Source: Kocuria rosea
Lineage (GTDB): Bacteria > Actinomycetota > Actinomycetes > Actinomycetales > Micrococcaceae
Length of the DNA stretch: 64,000 bases
Direction: 5' to 3'
Assembly: GCF_006094695.1 (NCBI RefSeq)
Contig: NZ_CP035103.1
Span: 124,001-188,000 of the forward strand
The notes beneath the pieces were generated by a model, which had not been told where the DNA came from, searched no databases, and saw nothing but the letters and a program-made list of their open reading frames with translations. Each line of letters starts with the position of its first letter. Position 1 is the stretch's first letter. Made by a program: the position numbers and the translations under genes. Below are positions 9,486 to 18,566 of the stretch, in pieces.

Positions 9486-10709
9486 TCAGGTGGTGGCCAG
9501 CTCCGCGGGCCGGGCGGGGACCTGCTGCAGCCGGGCCACGCGCTGCACGGACCAGCACAGCAGGACGACGAGCAGCACGTTGCGGGTGGTCAGCACGGCC
9601 GCCATCGCCGGGTGCGCGTGGATGAGCGGGGTGTAGAACAGCGGATAGATCACGAACGTGGTGACCGCGATGCCCATCAGCAGCGCCGCCGGCGTCCGCC
9701 ACCGCTGCCAGTCGTGCACCAGCCCGGCCACGACGACGGGGGCGAGCCAGATCATGAACTGCGGGGACCCCACCTTGTTGAACACGATGAAGACCGCGGT
9801 CATCATCAGCGCCCCCTCGTAGAAGAGCTCCTCCCGCTCGGCCCCGCGCTTCAGTGCACGGACCAGCAGGACGGCTCCTGCGAGGACGGCGAGCACGAGC
9901 AGCGGCTGCATCAGGAACGCGACGATCTCGGTGCCGGGCCCGTAGACCTCGGTGGAGTTGATGGCCACGTTGTCGGCCATCCGCGATCCGGCCACGTCGA
10001 AGACGCTCGCCCACACCCACGGGGTGGAGAAGGTGGCCTCCAGCTGCATGCCGCGCTCTCCCTGGTTGACCAGGAAGTCCGCGATGTGCGGCAGGCCGCC
10101 CGTCAGGTACGTGCCCAGCACCACCACGGCGGTGACCCCCACCCCGGCGGCCACCACCTGGACGCGCTGCCGGCAGGCGATGAACAGGGCGAGCAGGACG
10201 GCGGCCGGCCACACCTTGATCCACGTGGCGACGCTCAGGAGCACGGAGCCGAGCACGGGCCGCTCGGACGCGTACAGGAGTCCGATCAGCACGATCGGGG
10301 CCGCGATGCCCTCCACCCGGGCGAAGCTCAGGTAGCCCAGGAACACGGTGAAGAACAGCCACCACCAGGCCGGGGCGATGCCCTGCCGGGCCCGCCGGCC
10401 CCGCGTGAGGCAGACCAGGGCGACGGCGTTGAGCACGGTGACGATCAGCGTCCAGACCAGCAGGTAGGGGCCGTGGCCGGCGATCCCCGCCAGGTGGATC
10501 GGGATCTGCGCCAGCACCGGGTACACCCACGGGCTGATCCCGTCCCCGGCATCGGCCGGGTCGTACCCGGCCATGGCCCACTGGCGGTACTGCTCGGTGT
10601 CGCTGAAGGCATCGCCGTGGATGACGAAGGACATCATCCAGCCCAGGAAGTACAGGTGGACGACGGCGAAGCCCCACCACACGCCGGCCGGGCGGGCGAA
10701 CCAGGCCAC
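9486..10709 (-). CDS. GT87/DUF2029-type polyprenol-dependent mannosyltransferase (paralogue A)
   Basis: Integral membrane glycosyltransferase of the GT-C fold, at least 407 residues with about 10 helices. It aligns end to end with its upstream neighbour: AFSDTEQYRQWAMAGYD, SPWVYPVLAQIPIHLAG, SVATWIKVWPAAVLLALF, QGERGMQLEATFSTPWVW and FNKVGSPQFMIWLAP all have direct counterparts. The early acidic DTEQY segment is the kind of site GT-C enzymes use as catalytic base. The GTG at 10709 has no RBS, and similarity to the paralogue continues upstream (FFDRLTRVRDAV), with the frame open back into the preceding gene. The true start is therefore probably about 20 codons earlier and coupled. Confidence 0.75.
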   Translation of the reverse strand: MAWFARPAGVWWGFAVVHLYFLGWMMSFVIHGDAFSDTEQYRQWAMAGYDPADAGDGISPWVYPVLAQIPIHLAGIAGHGPYLLVWTLIVTVLNAVALVCLTRGRRARQGIAPAWWWLFFTVFLGYLSFARVEGIAAPIVLIGLLYASERPVLGSVLLSVATWIKVWPAAVLLALFIACRQRVQVVAAGVGVTAVVVLGTYLTGGLPHIADFLVNQGERGMQLEATFSTPWVWASVFDVAGSRMADNVAINSTEVYGPGTEIVAFLMQPLLVLAVLAGAVLLVRALKRGAEREELFYEGALMMTAVFIVFNKVGSPQFMIWLAPVVVAGLVHDWQRWRTPAALLMGIAVTTFVIYPLFYTPLIHAHPAMAAVLTTRNVLLVVLLCWSVQRVARLQQVPARPAELATT

Positions 10710-10773
10710 GGCGCGGGCGGGCAGGACGGCGTCGCGGACGCGGGTCAGCCGGTCGAAGAAGGGGGCGGAGATC

Positions 10774-12114
10774 TCAGGCCTCCTTCGCGGCGGGCGCCGG
10801 CGCGGCGGGGGCGGGTGCCGTAGCGGGCGCGCTGGCGGGGCGCCGGGAGCCCAGCTGGTACAGGCGGCGCACCGACCACCACAGGAGCACCACCAGCAGG
10901 GCGTTGCGCAGGGTCAGCACGAGGGCCATCCACGGGTCGTTGTGACTCAGCTCGTAGTAGAACATCGGGTAGACGAGGAACGTGGCCACGGCGATGGCGA
11001 TCAGCATGACCGCCGGCACCCGCCACGCCTTCCAGTGGTGGGTCAGCCCCACGGCCACGGCCGGCGCCAGCCACACCATGAACTGCGGGGAGCCGACCTT
11101 GTTGAACACGATGAAGGCGGTGACCATGGTCAGCGACCCCGCCAGCAGCAGCTCGGTCCGGTCGGTCTCGCCGGACCGCTCGCCGTTGCGCAGGCCCCGG
11201 GCGATCAGGAGGGTCACCGCGGCGGCGGCCACCAGCAGCAGCGGCTGCATGAGCACGGCCATCGTGGCCGTGCCGGGGCCGTCGACCTGCATGGAGTTGA
11301 TCTCCGTGTTCATGTACATCCGGGACCCGCCCACCCCCAGCACGGACGACCACAGCCACGGGGTGGTGAACGTGGCCTCCAGCTGCATGCCCCGGTCCCC
11401 CTGCTGGGTGAGGAAGTCGAAGAGCCTCGGCAGCGCACCCATGGCGGCGGCGACCCCGGCCGCGGCCGCGCTGACCAGCAGGCCCGCGACGACGACCGCC
11501 ACCCGCCGGCGCACCACGGTGACGAGTGCGAGCACGACCGCCGCCGGCCAGACCTTCATCCAGGTGGCGACACTGAGCAGGACCGAGGCGGCCACCGGGT
11601 GCGCCACGCCGTAGACCAGGGCGACGAGCACCAGGGGGGCCGTGAGCCCGTCGACGCGGGCGAAGCCCAGCCACCCCATGAGGAAGACGAAGGCCAGCCA
11701 CCACCACGCGGCGGGGACGGCGTGCCGGGCGCGTCCCCAGTCCGTCAGCTTCCCCACGGCCCAGCCGTTGAGCACGGTGATCATCAGGACCCACAGGAAG
11801 AAGAACGGCCCCGGGCCGGCCGCGCCGGCCAGCGCGACGGGCACCAGCGCCAGCACCGGATAGACCCAGGGGGTGGGCTCCCCGTTCAGGTTCTGCTCGT
11901 CGAAGCCGGCCTCGGCCCACGCACGGTAGATGTAGGTGTCGCTGAAGGCGGCGCCGGACAGGGACAGGGACAGGGCGAATCCCAGGAACACGAGGTGCAC
12001 CAGGACGAAGCCGGCGAGCAGTCCGCGCGGGGATCTCGACCAGGCGTGCCACCGCGGGGTCGCGAGGCGGTTCCGGAACCGGGTGAGCATGCTGAAGGTC
12101 GTGTCCGTGGACAT
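10774..12114 (-). CDS. GT87/DUF2029-type polyprenol-dependent mannosyltransferase (paralogue B)
   Basis: Integral membrane GT-C enzyme (446 residues) that likely uses a polyprenyl-phosphate-mannose donor on the outer face of the membrane to extend an envelope glycan. Key segments are AFSDTYIYRAWAEAGFDEQN (candidate acidic active site in the first outer loop), TPWVYPVLALVPVAL, SVATWMKVWPAAVV, GDRGMQLEATFTTPWLW and FNKVGSPQFMVWLAP. The tail is an Ala/Pro repeat (ASAPATAPAPAAPAPAAKEA). The ATG follows a divergent gap from the MptB-like gene. The downstream tandem copy overlaps or abuts it, so the pair arose by duplication and is cotranscribed. Confidence 0.8.
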   Translation of the reverse strand: MSTDTTFSMLTRFRNRLATPRWHAWSRSPRGLLAGFVLVHLVFLGFALSLSLSGAAFSDTYIYRAWAEAGFDEQNLNGEPTPWVYPVLALVPVALAGAAGPGPFFFLWVLMITVLNGWAVGKLTDWGRARHAVPAAWWWLAFVFLMGWLGFARVDGLTAPLVLVALVYGVAHPVAASVLLSVATWMKVWPAAVVLALVTVVRRRVAVVVAGLLVSAAAAGVAAAMGALPRLFDFLTQQGDRGMQLEATFTTPWLWSSVLGVGGSRMYMNTEINSMQVDGPGTATMAVLMQPLLLVAAAAVTLLIARGLRNGERSGETDRTELLLAGSLTMVTAFIVFNKVGSPQFMVWLAPAVAVGLTHHWKAWRVPAVMLIAIAVATFLVYPMFYYELSHNDPWMALVLTLRNALLVVLLWWSVRRLYQLGSRRPASAPATAPAPAAPAPAAKEA

Positions 12115-12364
12115 GGGTCAATCCTCGTCAAGGGGGTGGGGTCGCAGGACCACAGGGCGCTGCCCCACCATGCTACGTGGCCGGGCGCGGACCGCCCGGA
12201 ACCGGGCGTCATGATCCGTGCGCAGCGACCCCGGGCCGAAGGGCGCGGCGGCGTCCCGGGACGCCGGGGCGATGAGGTGGCATCATGGCTGGAACACGCT
12301 CCTGGAGAGCGCTCAGCACACCTGTCCGCCCGGCAGCGACACACATAGGGGATCAGCGCACGTC

Positions 12365-13951
12365 ATGACGGCAGGGGGTTCGCATCCGGAGGGGCCGCGG
12401 AGCCGCGGGGGCCGGGCCGTCAGCACCGTCCCCTTCCGCCAGGACACGCCCGGCGCCCACCCGGACCCGCGAGCGCACGTCGCCGTCCTGCAGGGGTTCG
12501 TCGGCTCCCTGATGATGCTCATCGGCTCGGTCGGCACCGGGTGGATCGCCAACGGCTCGCCCATGGTCCGCCACCCCCTCGTCATCGCGCTGCGGGTCGA
12601 GGGATGGGGCGTCTACGCCTGCACCGTGCTGCTGACCGTCGGCGCCATGCTGCTGGTGCGCTCCTGGCTCCGGCTCGGGCAGCGGCTCCAGGGCGGGCCG
12701 GCGGGCGCCCAGCGCTCCGTGGTGCTGGCCGTGTGCGCCTGGTCGCTGCCGCTGTTCTTCGCCGTGCCCATCTTCTCCCGGGACGTGTACGCCTACGTCG
12801 GCCAGGGCCGTCTGATGCTGGCCGGGCAGAACCCGTACACGACCGGCATCTCCGCCCTGGAGAACTGGTTCATGCTGGGCACGGACCCGACCTGGGCCGA
12901 GGCCCGGACGCCCTACGGGCCGTACTTCCTGTGGCTGGCGCGCGCGGTCGTGGCCCTCACGGGCGCGCAGCCGGATCTCTCCGTCCTGCTCTTCCGGATC
13001 CTGGCCTGCGCGGGTGTCCTCCTCTGCGTCGTGTACGTGCCCCGGCTCGCGCGGCTGCACGGGGTCGACCCGGCCCGTGCGCTGTGGATCGCGGTGGCCA
13101 ACCCGCTGTTCCTCATCAGCTTCGTGGCCAGCGCGCACAACGACGCGCTGATGCTCGGACTGGCCGTGGCGGGAACGTACTTCGCGGCCACGGGCCGCCC
13201 GGTGACCGGGGTCCTCCTGGTGACCGCCTCGATCGGGATCAAGCCGATCACCATCCTCCTGCTGCCGTTCATCGGCCTCCTGTGGGCGGGGCCGAGAGCG
13301 TCCTGGCGGCGGAAGTTCGCCCTGTGGGCGGCCACGGCGGCGATCAGCTTCGGGGTGCTGCTGCTGAGCGGGCTCCCCTACCAGCTGGGCACCGGGTGGG
13401 TCTGGGCGCTGGTCGACCCCACCCCGGGGTACACCGGGTACTCGCCCTCCGGCTTCCTGGGCCAGCAGGTCCGCGACCTCGCGAACGCGGTGGGCCTGCC
13501 GGGCGCGGCCATGGCCTCCGTGCTGCGCGACGTCCTGCAGTACGCCGCCATCGGCCTGGTCCTGCTCCTGATGTTCCGCGGCGACGACCACCGGGTGGTC
13601 CGCAGGCTCGGCCTGGCGTTCGCCGCCGTGGTGCTGCTCTCCCCGATCATCCAGCCCTGGTACATCCTGTGGTTCCTCCCCTTCCTCGCCGCGACCGGGA
13701 TCAGGGACAACTGGCAGATCCGCTCCCTGTACATCGTGATCACCTTCTTCGTGATCTTCGGCGCCCAGGACCAGCTCTCCGTGTGGCCCTTCATCGAGCT
13801 GACGGTGGACGCCTCGACGATCGCGTTCGTCACCGCCCTGGTGTTCACCGCCTACCTGATGCTCCTGGATCCCCACACCCGGCACCTGCTCGTCCACGGC
13901 GGCCCGGCGGGCTGGCTCGGCCGCCGACGACGCCGTCGTCGTCGGAGCTGA
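12365..13951 (+). CDS. mptB: MptB-like polyprenol-phosphomannose alpha-1,6-mannosyltransferase
   Basis: Membrane GT-C enzyme (528 residues) resembling MptB, which builds the alpha-1,6-mannan core of actinobacterial lipomannan from polyprenyl-phosphate-mannose. Visible family features are SRDVYAYVGQGRLMLAGQNPYTTG with an acidic RDVY near residue 140, the loop TPYGPYFLWLARAV, NPLFLISFVASAHNDALML, ASIGIKPITILLLPF, GYSPSGFLGQQVRD and IIQPWYILWFLPF. The protein ends in an arginine tract (GRRRRRRRRS). ATG at 12365 is chosen over the open upstream frame because hydrophobic homology starts soon after it. It diverges from the GT87 pair and converges on the histidine kinase. Confidence 0.82.
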   Translation: MTAGGSHPEGPRSRGGRAVSTVPFRQDTPGAHPDPRAHVAVLQGFVGSLMMLIGSVGTGWIANGSPMVRHPLVIALRVEGWGVYACTVLLTVGAMLLVRSWLRLGQRLQGGPAGAQRSVVLAVCAWSLPLFFAVPIFSRDVYAYVGQGRLMLAGQNPYTTGISALENWFMLGTDPTWAEARTPYGPYFLWLARAVVALTGAQPDLSVLLFRILACAGVLLCVVYVPRLARLHGVDPARALWIAVANPLFLISFVASAHNDALMLGLAVAGTYFAATGRPVTGVLLVTASIGIKPITILLLPFIGLLWAGPRASWRRKFALWAATAAISFGVLLLSGLPYQLGTGWVWALVDPTPGYTGYSPSGFLGQQVRDLANAVGLPGAAMASVLRDVLQYAAIGLVLLLMFRGDDHRVVRRLGLAFAAVVLLSPIIQPWYILWFLPFLAATGIRDNWQIRSLYIVITFFVIFGAQDQLSVWPFIELTVDASTIAFVTALVFTAYLMLLDPHTRHLLVHGGPAGWLGRRRRRRRRS

Positions 13952-13969
13952 GGCGCCCGCGGCCGTCGG

Positions 13970-15511
13970 TCACCGGGGCGCGGCGGGCACCGCTGCGCCG
14001 GTGCCCAGCGGGAGCCGGACGGTGAAGAGCGTGCGGCCCGGGCGGGACTCCACGTCCACCGTGCCGCCGTGCGCCTGCACCACCGAGCGGACGATGGACA
14101 GGCCCAGGCCGGTGCTGCCCTCCCGGGTCTGCCGGGAGGTGTCCAGTCGGCTGAAGCGCTCGAAGAGCCTGGCCTGGAACTCCCGCGGGATGCCCGGGCC
14201 GGCGTCGAGCACGGAGGCCTCCGCCCAGCCGTCCCGGGTGGCCCGCACGGCGGCGGTCACCGCGGTGCCGGGCGGGGTGTGCTTGCGGGCGTTGGAGAGC
14301 AGGTTGGCCAGCACCTGGTGGAGCTGGGCGACGTCCGCCCGCACGGGCACCGGCTCCGCCGGCACGTCCAGGGCCCAGTCGTGGTCGGGGCCCGCGGCCG
14401 AGGCGTCGGTGAGGGCCTCGAGCACGAGCTCGCCGAGGTCGGCGTCCCGCAGCTCCGGGGGGCGGCCCTCGTCCAGGCGGGCGAGCAGCAGCAGGTCCTC
14501 GACCAGGGCGGTCATCCGCAGCGTCTGCTGCTCCACCCGGGCCAGCGAGGCGCGGCCGGTGCCGGTCAGCGGCTCGGTGAGCTGCAGCATGTCCGTGTAG
14601 CCGCGCACGGCCGCCAGGGGGGTGCGCAGCTCGTGGGAGGCGTCCGCCACGAACTCGCGCAGCCGGGTCTCGGAGTGCTGGCGCGCGGCCAGGGCCGAGT
14701 CCACGTTCTCGAGCAGGGAGTTCAGGGCGCGGCCCACCTCCCCGACCTCTGTCCCGGGACGAGCCAGCCCGGCGGGCACGTGCTGGTCGGCCAGGGAGAC
14801 CTCGCCCGAGGCCAGCGGCAGGCGGGCGACGCGGGACGCCGCCGCCGAGACCTGTTCCAGCGGCCGCAGGGCACGGCGCACGACGACGGTCCCGGCCACC
14901 GCCGTGGTCACCAGCGCGAGCAGGCTGCCCGCGGTCATGGTGGTGACGAGCTCCGCCACGGTGTCGTCGACCGACGCGGTGGGCAGCCCGGTCACCAGCA
15001 CCTGGCTGCCGCTGCGCCCGTCCCGGGCGACCGACTCGACCCGGTACTCGCCCACGGACAGGTCCACGTCGGAGAGCCGCCCCTGCTCCGTGCCCGTGGA
15101 GCGCCGAGGGTCCCCGAAGCCGCGCTCGTCCGGGCTCTCGGCCGCGAAGGCGCCCGCTTCCCGCAGGGCGGTGACGTCCTCCTCGGGCAGCGGCGCGGGC
15201 TCCCCGGACTCGGTGCGGTAGGACGCCGTGACCACCTCGTCCTCCCGCAGCACGGCCACCAGGACGCCCACCGGCTGGCCGGGGGCGTCGAGGGGGTCCC
15301 GCTCCGGGGCGGGGTCCCCCCGGGTGAAGGTCAGCGCCCGCCCGGTGGCCTGGCGCAGCGACCCGTCGAGCCGCTCGACGAGGTCCTGGCGGGTGAGCTC
15401 CACGATCGTGGCGCCCAGCACGAGGAGGACCACCGCCAGGAGGACGAGCACGCCGGCGATGAGCCGGGTGGCCAGGCGCAGGCGGCGCGGGGGGAGCGGG
15501 CCGTGCGGCAT
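13970..15511 (-). CDS. Sensor histidine kinase (OmpR-partner type)
   Basis: Membrane sensor kinase of 513 residues. TM1 is at about 16-36; the extracytoplasmic sensor of about 150 residues has no recognisable fold; TM2 is at about 191-212; a HAMP-like linker follows (VRRALRPLEQVSAAASRVARLP). The H-box FVADASHELRTPLAAV carries the phospho-acceptor at about H293. The N-box is LHQVLANLLSNARKH, G1 is LDAGPGIP and G2 is STGLGLSIV. Its ATG shares one base with the stop of the response regulator, so the two are coupled. It sits inside the lipoglycan block, so envelope sensing is an inference. Confidence 0.92.
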   Translation of the reverse strand: MPHGPLPPRRLRLATRLIAGVLVLLAVVLLVLGATIVELTRQDLVERLDGSLRQATGRALTFTRGDPAPERDPLDAPGQPVGVLVAVLREDEVVTASYRTESGEPAPLPEEDVTALREAGAFAAESPDERGFGDPRRSTGTEQGRLSDVDLSVGEYRVESVARDGRSGSQVLVTGLPTASVDDTVAELVTTMTAGSLLALVTTAVAGTVVVRRALRPLEQVSAAASRVARLPLASGEVSLADQHVPAGLARPGTEVGEVGRALNSLLENVDSALAARQHSETRLREFVADASHELRTPLAAVRGYTDMLQLTEPLTGTGRASLARVEQQTLRMTALVEDLLLLARLDEGRPPELRDADLGELVLEALTDASAAGPDHDWALDVPAEPVPVRADVAQLHQVLANLLSNARKHTPPGTAVTAAVRATRDGWAEASVLDAGPGIPREFQARLFERFSRLDTSRQTREGSTGLGLSIVRSVVQAHGGTVDVESRPGRTLFTVRLPLGTGAAVPAAPR

Positions 15512-16260
15512 CAGGACGCGGGCTTGATGACGTACCCGGCGCCGCGCACGGTGTGGATCATGGGGGAGCGGCCCGCGTCGATCCGCTTGCGGAGGTAGGA
15601 GATGTAGAGCTCCACGATGTTGGCCTGGCCCGAGAAGTCGTAGTGCCACACGTTGTCCAGGATCTGGGCCTTGGACAGGACACGGCGCGGGTTCTCCATC
15701 AGGTAGCGCAGCAGCTCGAACTGCGTGGTGGTCAGCTCGACCGGCTCCCCGGCGCGGGTGACCTCGCGGCTGTCGATGTTGAGCACCAGGTCCCCGACCA
15801 CCAGGGTGGCGCTGTCCTGGGCGGCGACCCCGGAGCGCTGCACGAGCCGGTGCAGCCGGATGAGCACCTCCTCGATCGAGAACGGCTTGGTCACGTAGTC
15901 GTCCCCGCCGGAGGCGAGCCCCTCGATCCGGTCCTGGACCGTGTCCTTGGCCGTGAGGAACAGCACCGGCACCGCGGGATAGGACTGGCGGATCCGGGCC
16001 AGGACCTTTAGCCCGTCCAGGCCGGGCAGCATCCGGTCCAGGACCAGCACGTCGGGGGCGAAGTCCCGCGCCTGCTGGACGGCGTCGAACCCCTCGTGGG
16101 AGATCCGGGCGTCCCACCCGCACATGCCCGTGCCCATGGCCACGAGATCGGCCAGCGCCGGCTCGTCGTCCACCACCAGCACCCGGATCGGCGAGCCGTC
16201 AGGGTGGGTCAGGCGAGGCAGGACCTCGGTGAGGACGGAGAAGCTGGAGGAGTAGGACAT
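15511..16260 (-). CDS. OmpR/PhoB-family response regulator
   Basis: DNA-binding response regulator (249 residues). The receiver domain has the acidic pair D31-D32, phospho-acceptor D75 (VLVLDRMLPG) and switch Lys105 (LTAKD). A winged-helix effector follows: TTTQFELLRYLMENPRRVLSKAQILDNVW, then VELYISYLRKRID and HTVRGAGYVIKP. About 24 extra residues precede the receiver. First gene of the two-gene operon with the downstream kinase. It is divergent from a small unknown gene, across a gap of about 200 bp that should hold both promoters. Confidence 0.95.
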   Translation of the reverse strand: MSYSSSFSVLTEVLPRLTHPDGSPIRVLVVDDEPALADLVAMGTGMCGWDARISHEGFDAVQQARDFAPDVLVLDRMLPGLDGLKVLARIRQSYPAVPVLFLTAKDTVQDRIEGLASGGDDYVTKPFSIEEVLIRLHRLVQRSGVAAQDSATLVVGDLVLNIDSREVTRAGEPVELTTTQFELLRYLMENPRRVLSKAQILDNVWHYDFSGQANIVELYISYLRKRIDAGRSPMIHTVRGAGYVIKPAS

Positions 16261-16464
16261 GGGTGCTCCCGGTGCCGGGCGGACGTGACACTGCCACTGT
16301 TGCGCACCAGATTAGGCGCACGTCCTGTGGAAGCTGTGCGCAGCCTGTGCCGTGCCACCGGGATTCTCAGACAGGCCGGGGCGGTCGGCACAGCTCCGGC
16401 ACAGACTCCGGATGGACAGTGGAACCACTCGAGCCAGCCACCCACCGGACACCCAGGAGCGGAC

Positions 16465-16887
16465 ATGCGCACCATCACCATCACCGACGCCGTCGAGGCC
16501 GCCGCCCGCGCCCAGTACGAGCGGGCCGCCCACCCCGGAGCACCCCGGTGGGAGGACTGCGCCGAGTCCGACCGCGCCGTCTACCGCCACGCGGTGCGGC
16601 CCCACGTCGAAGCGGCCGCCCCGTTCATCGCCGCGCGGTCCCTGCAGGACGCGGCCACCGCCTTCGCCACCACCCGCCCCAGCGAGTCCGCCCGGCGCAG
16701 CCTCGAGTACCCGGTGGTGGAGCTGCGGGCCATGGCCTACCGGCACACGGCGGCCCAGCGCCCCGTCGGGGTGCCGTCGTCGTCGGCCCCGGTCGCGGCC
16801 CCGGTCACCGCTCCCGCTGCGGCGCCGCGCCGGGTGCGCGCCGTCCTCGGCGCACTCCGGTCGTCGAGGCGCCCCGAGGCCGTGTAG
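16465..16887 (+). CDS. Small hypothetical protein, Ala-rich tail
   Basis: 140 residues, no family recognised. The first 95 residues look globular and soluble (MRTITITDAVEAAARAQYERAA, then WEDCAESDRAVYRHAVRPHVEAAAPFIAARSLQDAATAF). The C-terminus is Ala/Pro/Val-rich and basic (VAAPVTAPAAAPRRVRAVLG). An RBS (CAGGAG) sits six bases before the ATG. It is divergent from the two-component operon and may be under its control, which is inferred from position only. Not secreted by any visible signal. Confidence 0.6.
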   Translation: MRTITITDAVEAAARAQYERAAHPGAPRWEDCAESDRAVYRHAVRPHVEAAAPFIAARSLQDAATAFATTRPSESARRSLEYPVVELRAMAYRHTAAQRPVGVPSSSAPVAAPVTAPAAAPRRVRAVLGALRSSRRPEAV

Positions 16888-16930
16888 ACCTCGGGAGGTC
16901 CTGCGGCCCGTCGCCCGCCGGACCGGTCGC

Positions 16931-16944
16931 GTGGCCCGCGTCAC
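16931..16944. promoter_or_regulatory. Imperfect CRP/GlxR-like site
   Basis: GTGGCCCGCGTCAC, one base off GTGA-N6-TCAC. It lies 140 bp upstream of the second acyltransferase gene (17071). The identical 14-mer occurs at 59553-59566 before the polyol transporter gene, which supports its being a site rather than chance. Confidence 0.3.
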
Positions 16945-17070
16945 AGCAGAAGCACAGCATTCCGAAAAGCCCACCACATGTGCGCCAGCAAAGGTGGGGT
17001 GTGCACCGGTCCTCCGACCGGTCCGGCGGGCAGGGGGTCCGCCGTCCTGCCGCGCTGAGGGGCCGCTGCC

Positions 17071-18423
17071 ATGACCGATTCCCGGGGCCGCCCGCCGAGG
17101 ACCGTGCCGTGGGCGCCGGTCCCCGCGCGGCCGGCGAGCACTCCGCCCGCGGACGAGCCCTCCACCGACCGCGCGACGGCCGACCCGGCCACGAGCTCGA
17201 CCGTGAGTTCCACCGCGAGCTCGACCGCCGGCACGGCCGCCGCACCCGCCAAGCGCCGCCTCGTCGGGGTGGACGCCGCCCGCGGCCTGGCCCTGATCGG
17301 GATGATCGCGATCCACATCCTGCCCTCGTGGGACCCGGAGACCTTCGAGCCCACCGCGCAGTGGACCGTCTTCGCCGGCCGCTCCGCGGCGCTGTTCGCC
17401 CTCCTGGCGGGCGTGGGCCTGGCCTTCAGCACCGGTGGCCGGACACCGCACACCGGCCGGGCGATGACCGCCGACCGGGCGGGGGTGGCCGTCCGCACGC
17501 TGCTGATCGCGGGCCTGGGGCTGGCGATCAACCACGTGCTGCCGGGGAGCACGATCGACGAGGTCCCGGCCGTCAACATCCTCGTCTACTACGGGGCCTT
17601 CTTCCTGCTGGCGATCCCGTTCCTGCGCCTGCCCGCCCGCGCCCTGTTCGTCTGGGCGGGGGTCTTCGCCCTGGCCGGTCCCGCGCTGGTGCACCTGCTG
17701 CGGGACGTCCTGCCGGTCGTGGAGCGCTACAACCCGGACTACCTCGATCTCGTCGGGGACCCCGGGGCCACCGCGGCCCGGCTGCTGCTGACCGGAACCT
17801 TCCCCGCCCTGCCGTACCTGGCCTATCTGCTGACCGGCCTGGCCATCGGCCGGCTCGACCTCGCCGGGATCCGGGTCCAGACCGGGCTGGTGCTGGGCGG
17901 GGCACTGCTGGCCGCCGGGGCCTCGCTGGCCTCCTGGGTGCTCGTCGACCGGGCCGGCGGCCTCGACCAGCTCGTGACCCGCACCCCCGGCTTCGACGAG
18001 GAGCTCGTCACCGAGGTCATCGTGTTCGGGCCCGACCCGACGCTGCCGACGACCACGTGGTGGTGGCTGGCGGTCGGCGGCCCGTACACCAACACCCCGC
18101 CGGCCCTGCTGCTGGGCCTGGGCTCCGCGGTGGCCGCCCTGGGCGTGTTCCTCCTGCTGGCCCGCCGCTGGGCCTCCTGGCTGCTGCCGCTGAGCGCGAT
18201 GGGCGCGATGACCCTCACCGTGTACTCGGCGCACCTGCTCGCGCTGGCCGCCGAGGTGCACTACGACCAGCCGCTGTGGTTCTGGATCCACGTGGCCGTG
18301 GCGATGGCCTTCGCCCTCCTCTGGCGCCAGGCCATGGGGCAGGGCCCCCTCGAGCGGCTGGTGGCCGCCCTGGTGCGCGCCACCCGCCGGCGCGTGCTCG
18401 CCCGCGAGCAGCGCCCGGGCTGA
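17071..18423 (+). CDS. HGSNAT/DUF1624-like membrane acyltransferase (paralogue 2)
   Basis: Polytopic membrane protein (450 residues), paralogue of the 8207-9451 product. It has the same RRLVGVDAARGLALIGMIAIHILPSW motif (from about residue 62), SAALFALLAGVGLAFSTGGRTPH, ILVYYGAFFLLAIPFL, FPALPYLAYLLTGLAIGRL, TWWWLAVGGPYTNTP and LPLSAMGAMTLTVYSAHLLAL. It differs by a 60-residue Ser/Thr/Ala-rich N-terminal extension. Acyl transfer from CoA to an exported glycan is the family activity. Two copies on the flanks of the mannosyltransferase block suggest two acyl acceptors or two acyl groups. Confidence 0.75.
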   Translation: MTDSRGRPPRTVPWAPVPARPASTPPADEPSTDRATADPATSSTVSSTASSTAGTAAAPAKRRLVGVDAARGLALIGMIAIHILPSWDPETFEPTAQWTVFAGRSAALFALLAGVGLAFSTGGRTPHTGRAMTADRAGVAVRTLLIAGLGLAINHVLPGSTIDEVPAVNILVYYGAFFLLAIPFLRLPARALFVWAGVFALAGPALVHLLRDVLPVVERYNPDYLDLVGDPGATAARLLLTGTFPALPYLAYLLTGLAIGRLDLAGIRVQTGLVLGGALLAAGASLASWVLVDRAGGLDQLVTRTPGFDEELVTEVIVFGPDPTLPTTTWWWLAVGGPYTNTPPALLLGLGSAVAALGVFLLLARRWASWLLPLSAMGAMTLTVYSAHLLALAAEVHYDQPLWFWIHVAVAMAFALLWRQAMGQGPLERLVAALVRATRRRVLAREQRPG

Positions 18424-18434
18424 GCACGCGGGCC

Positions 18435-18509
18435 GGGCAGCCCACGGCTGGGCGGTGCGGCTCGGGCAGCGCACGGCTGGGCAGCGCGGCTCGGGCAGCG
18501 CCCGAGCCG
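18435..18509. repeat. 29-bp tandem repeat ending in a hairpin
   Basis: Two near-identical 29-bp units (18435-18463 and 18464-18492; GGGCAGCSCACGGCTGGGC core) are followed by the start of a third. A 10-bp perfect stem with a 3-base loop (18487-18496 with 18500-18509) closes the array. It lies in the 143-bp gap between convergent genes and probably serves as a shared terminator. Confidence 0.65.
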
Positions 18510-18566
18510 AGCACTGCGAATCGAGCCGCGCGGACCGAGCCCAGCGCTCCGCCCTGCGGGCGGGTG

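Noticed and set aside
13905..13951. Arginine tract at the MptB-like C-terminus as a frameshift artefact
   Set aside because: Basic cytoplasmic tails are common after the last helix of GT-C enzymes, and the stop is close to the expected end.
18435..18509. Possible CRISPR array
   Set aside because: Units are directly tandem with no spacers, only two full copies are present and no cas gene is nearby.
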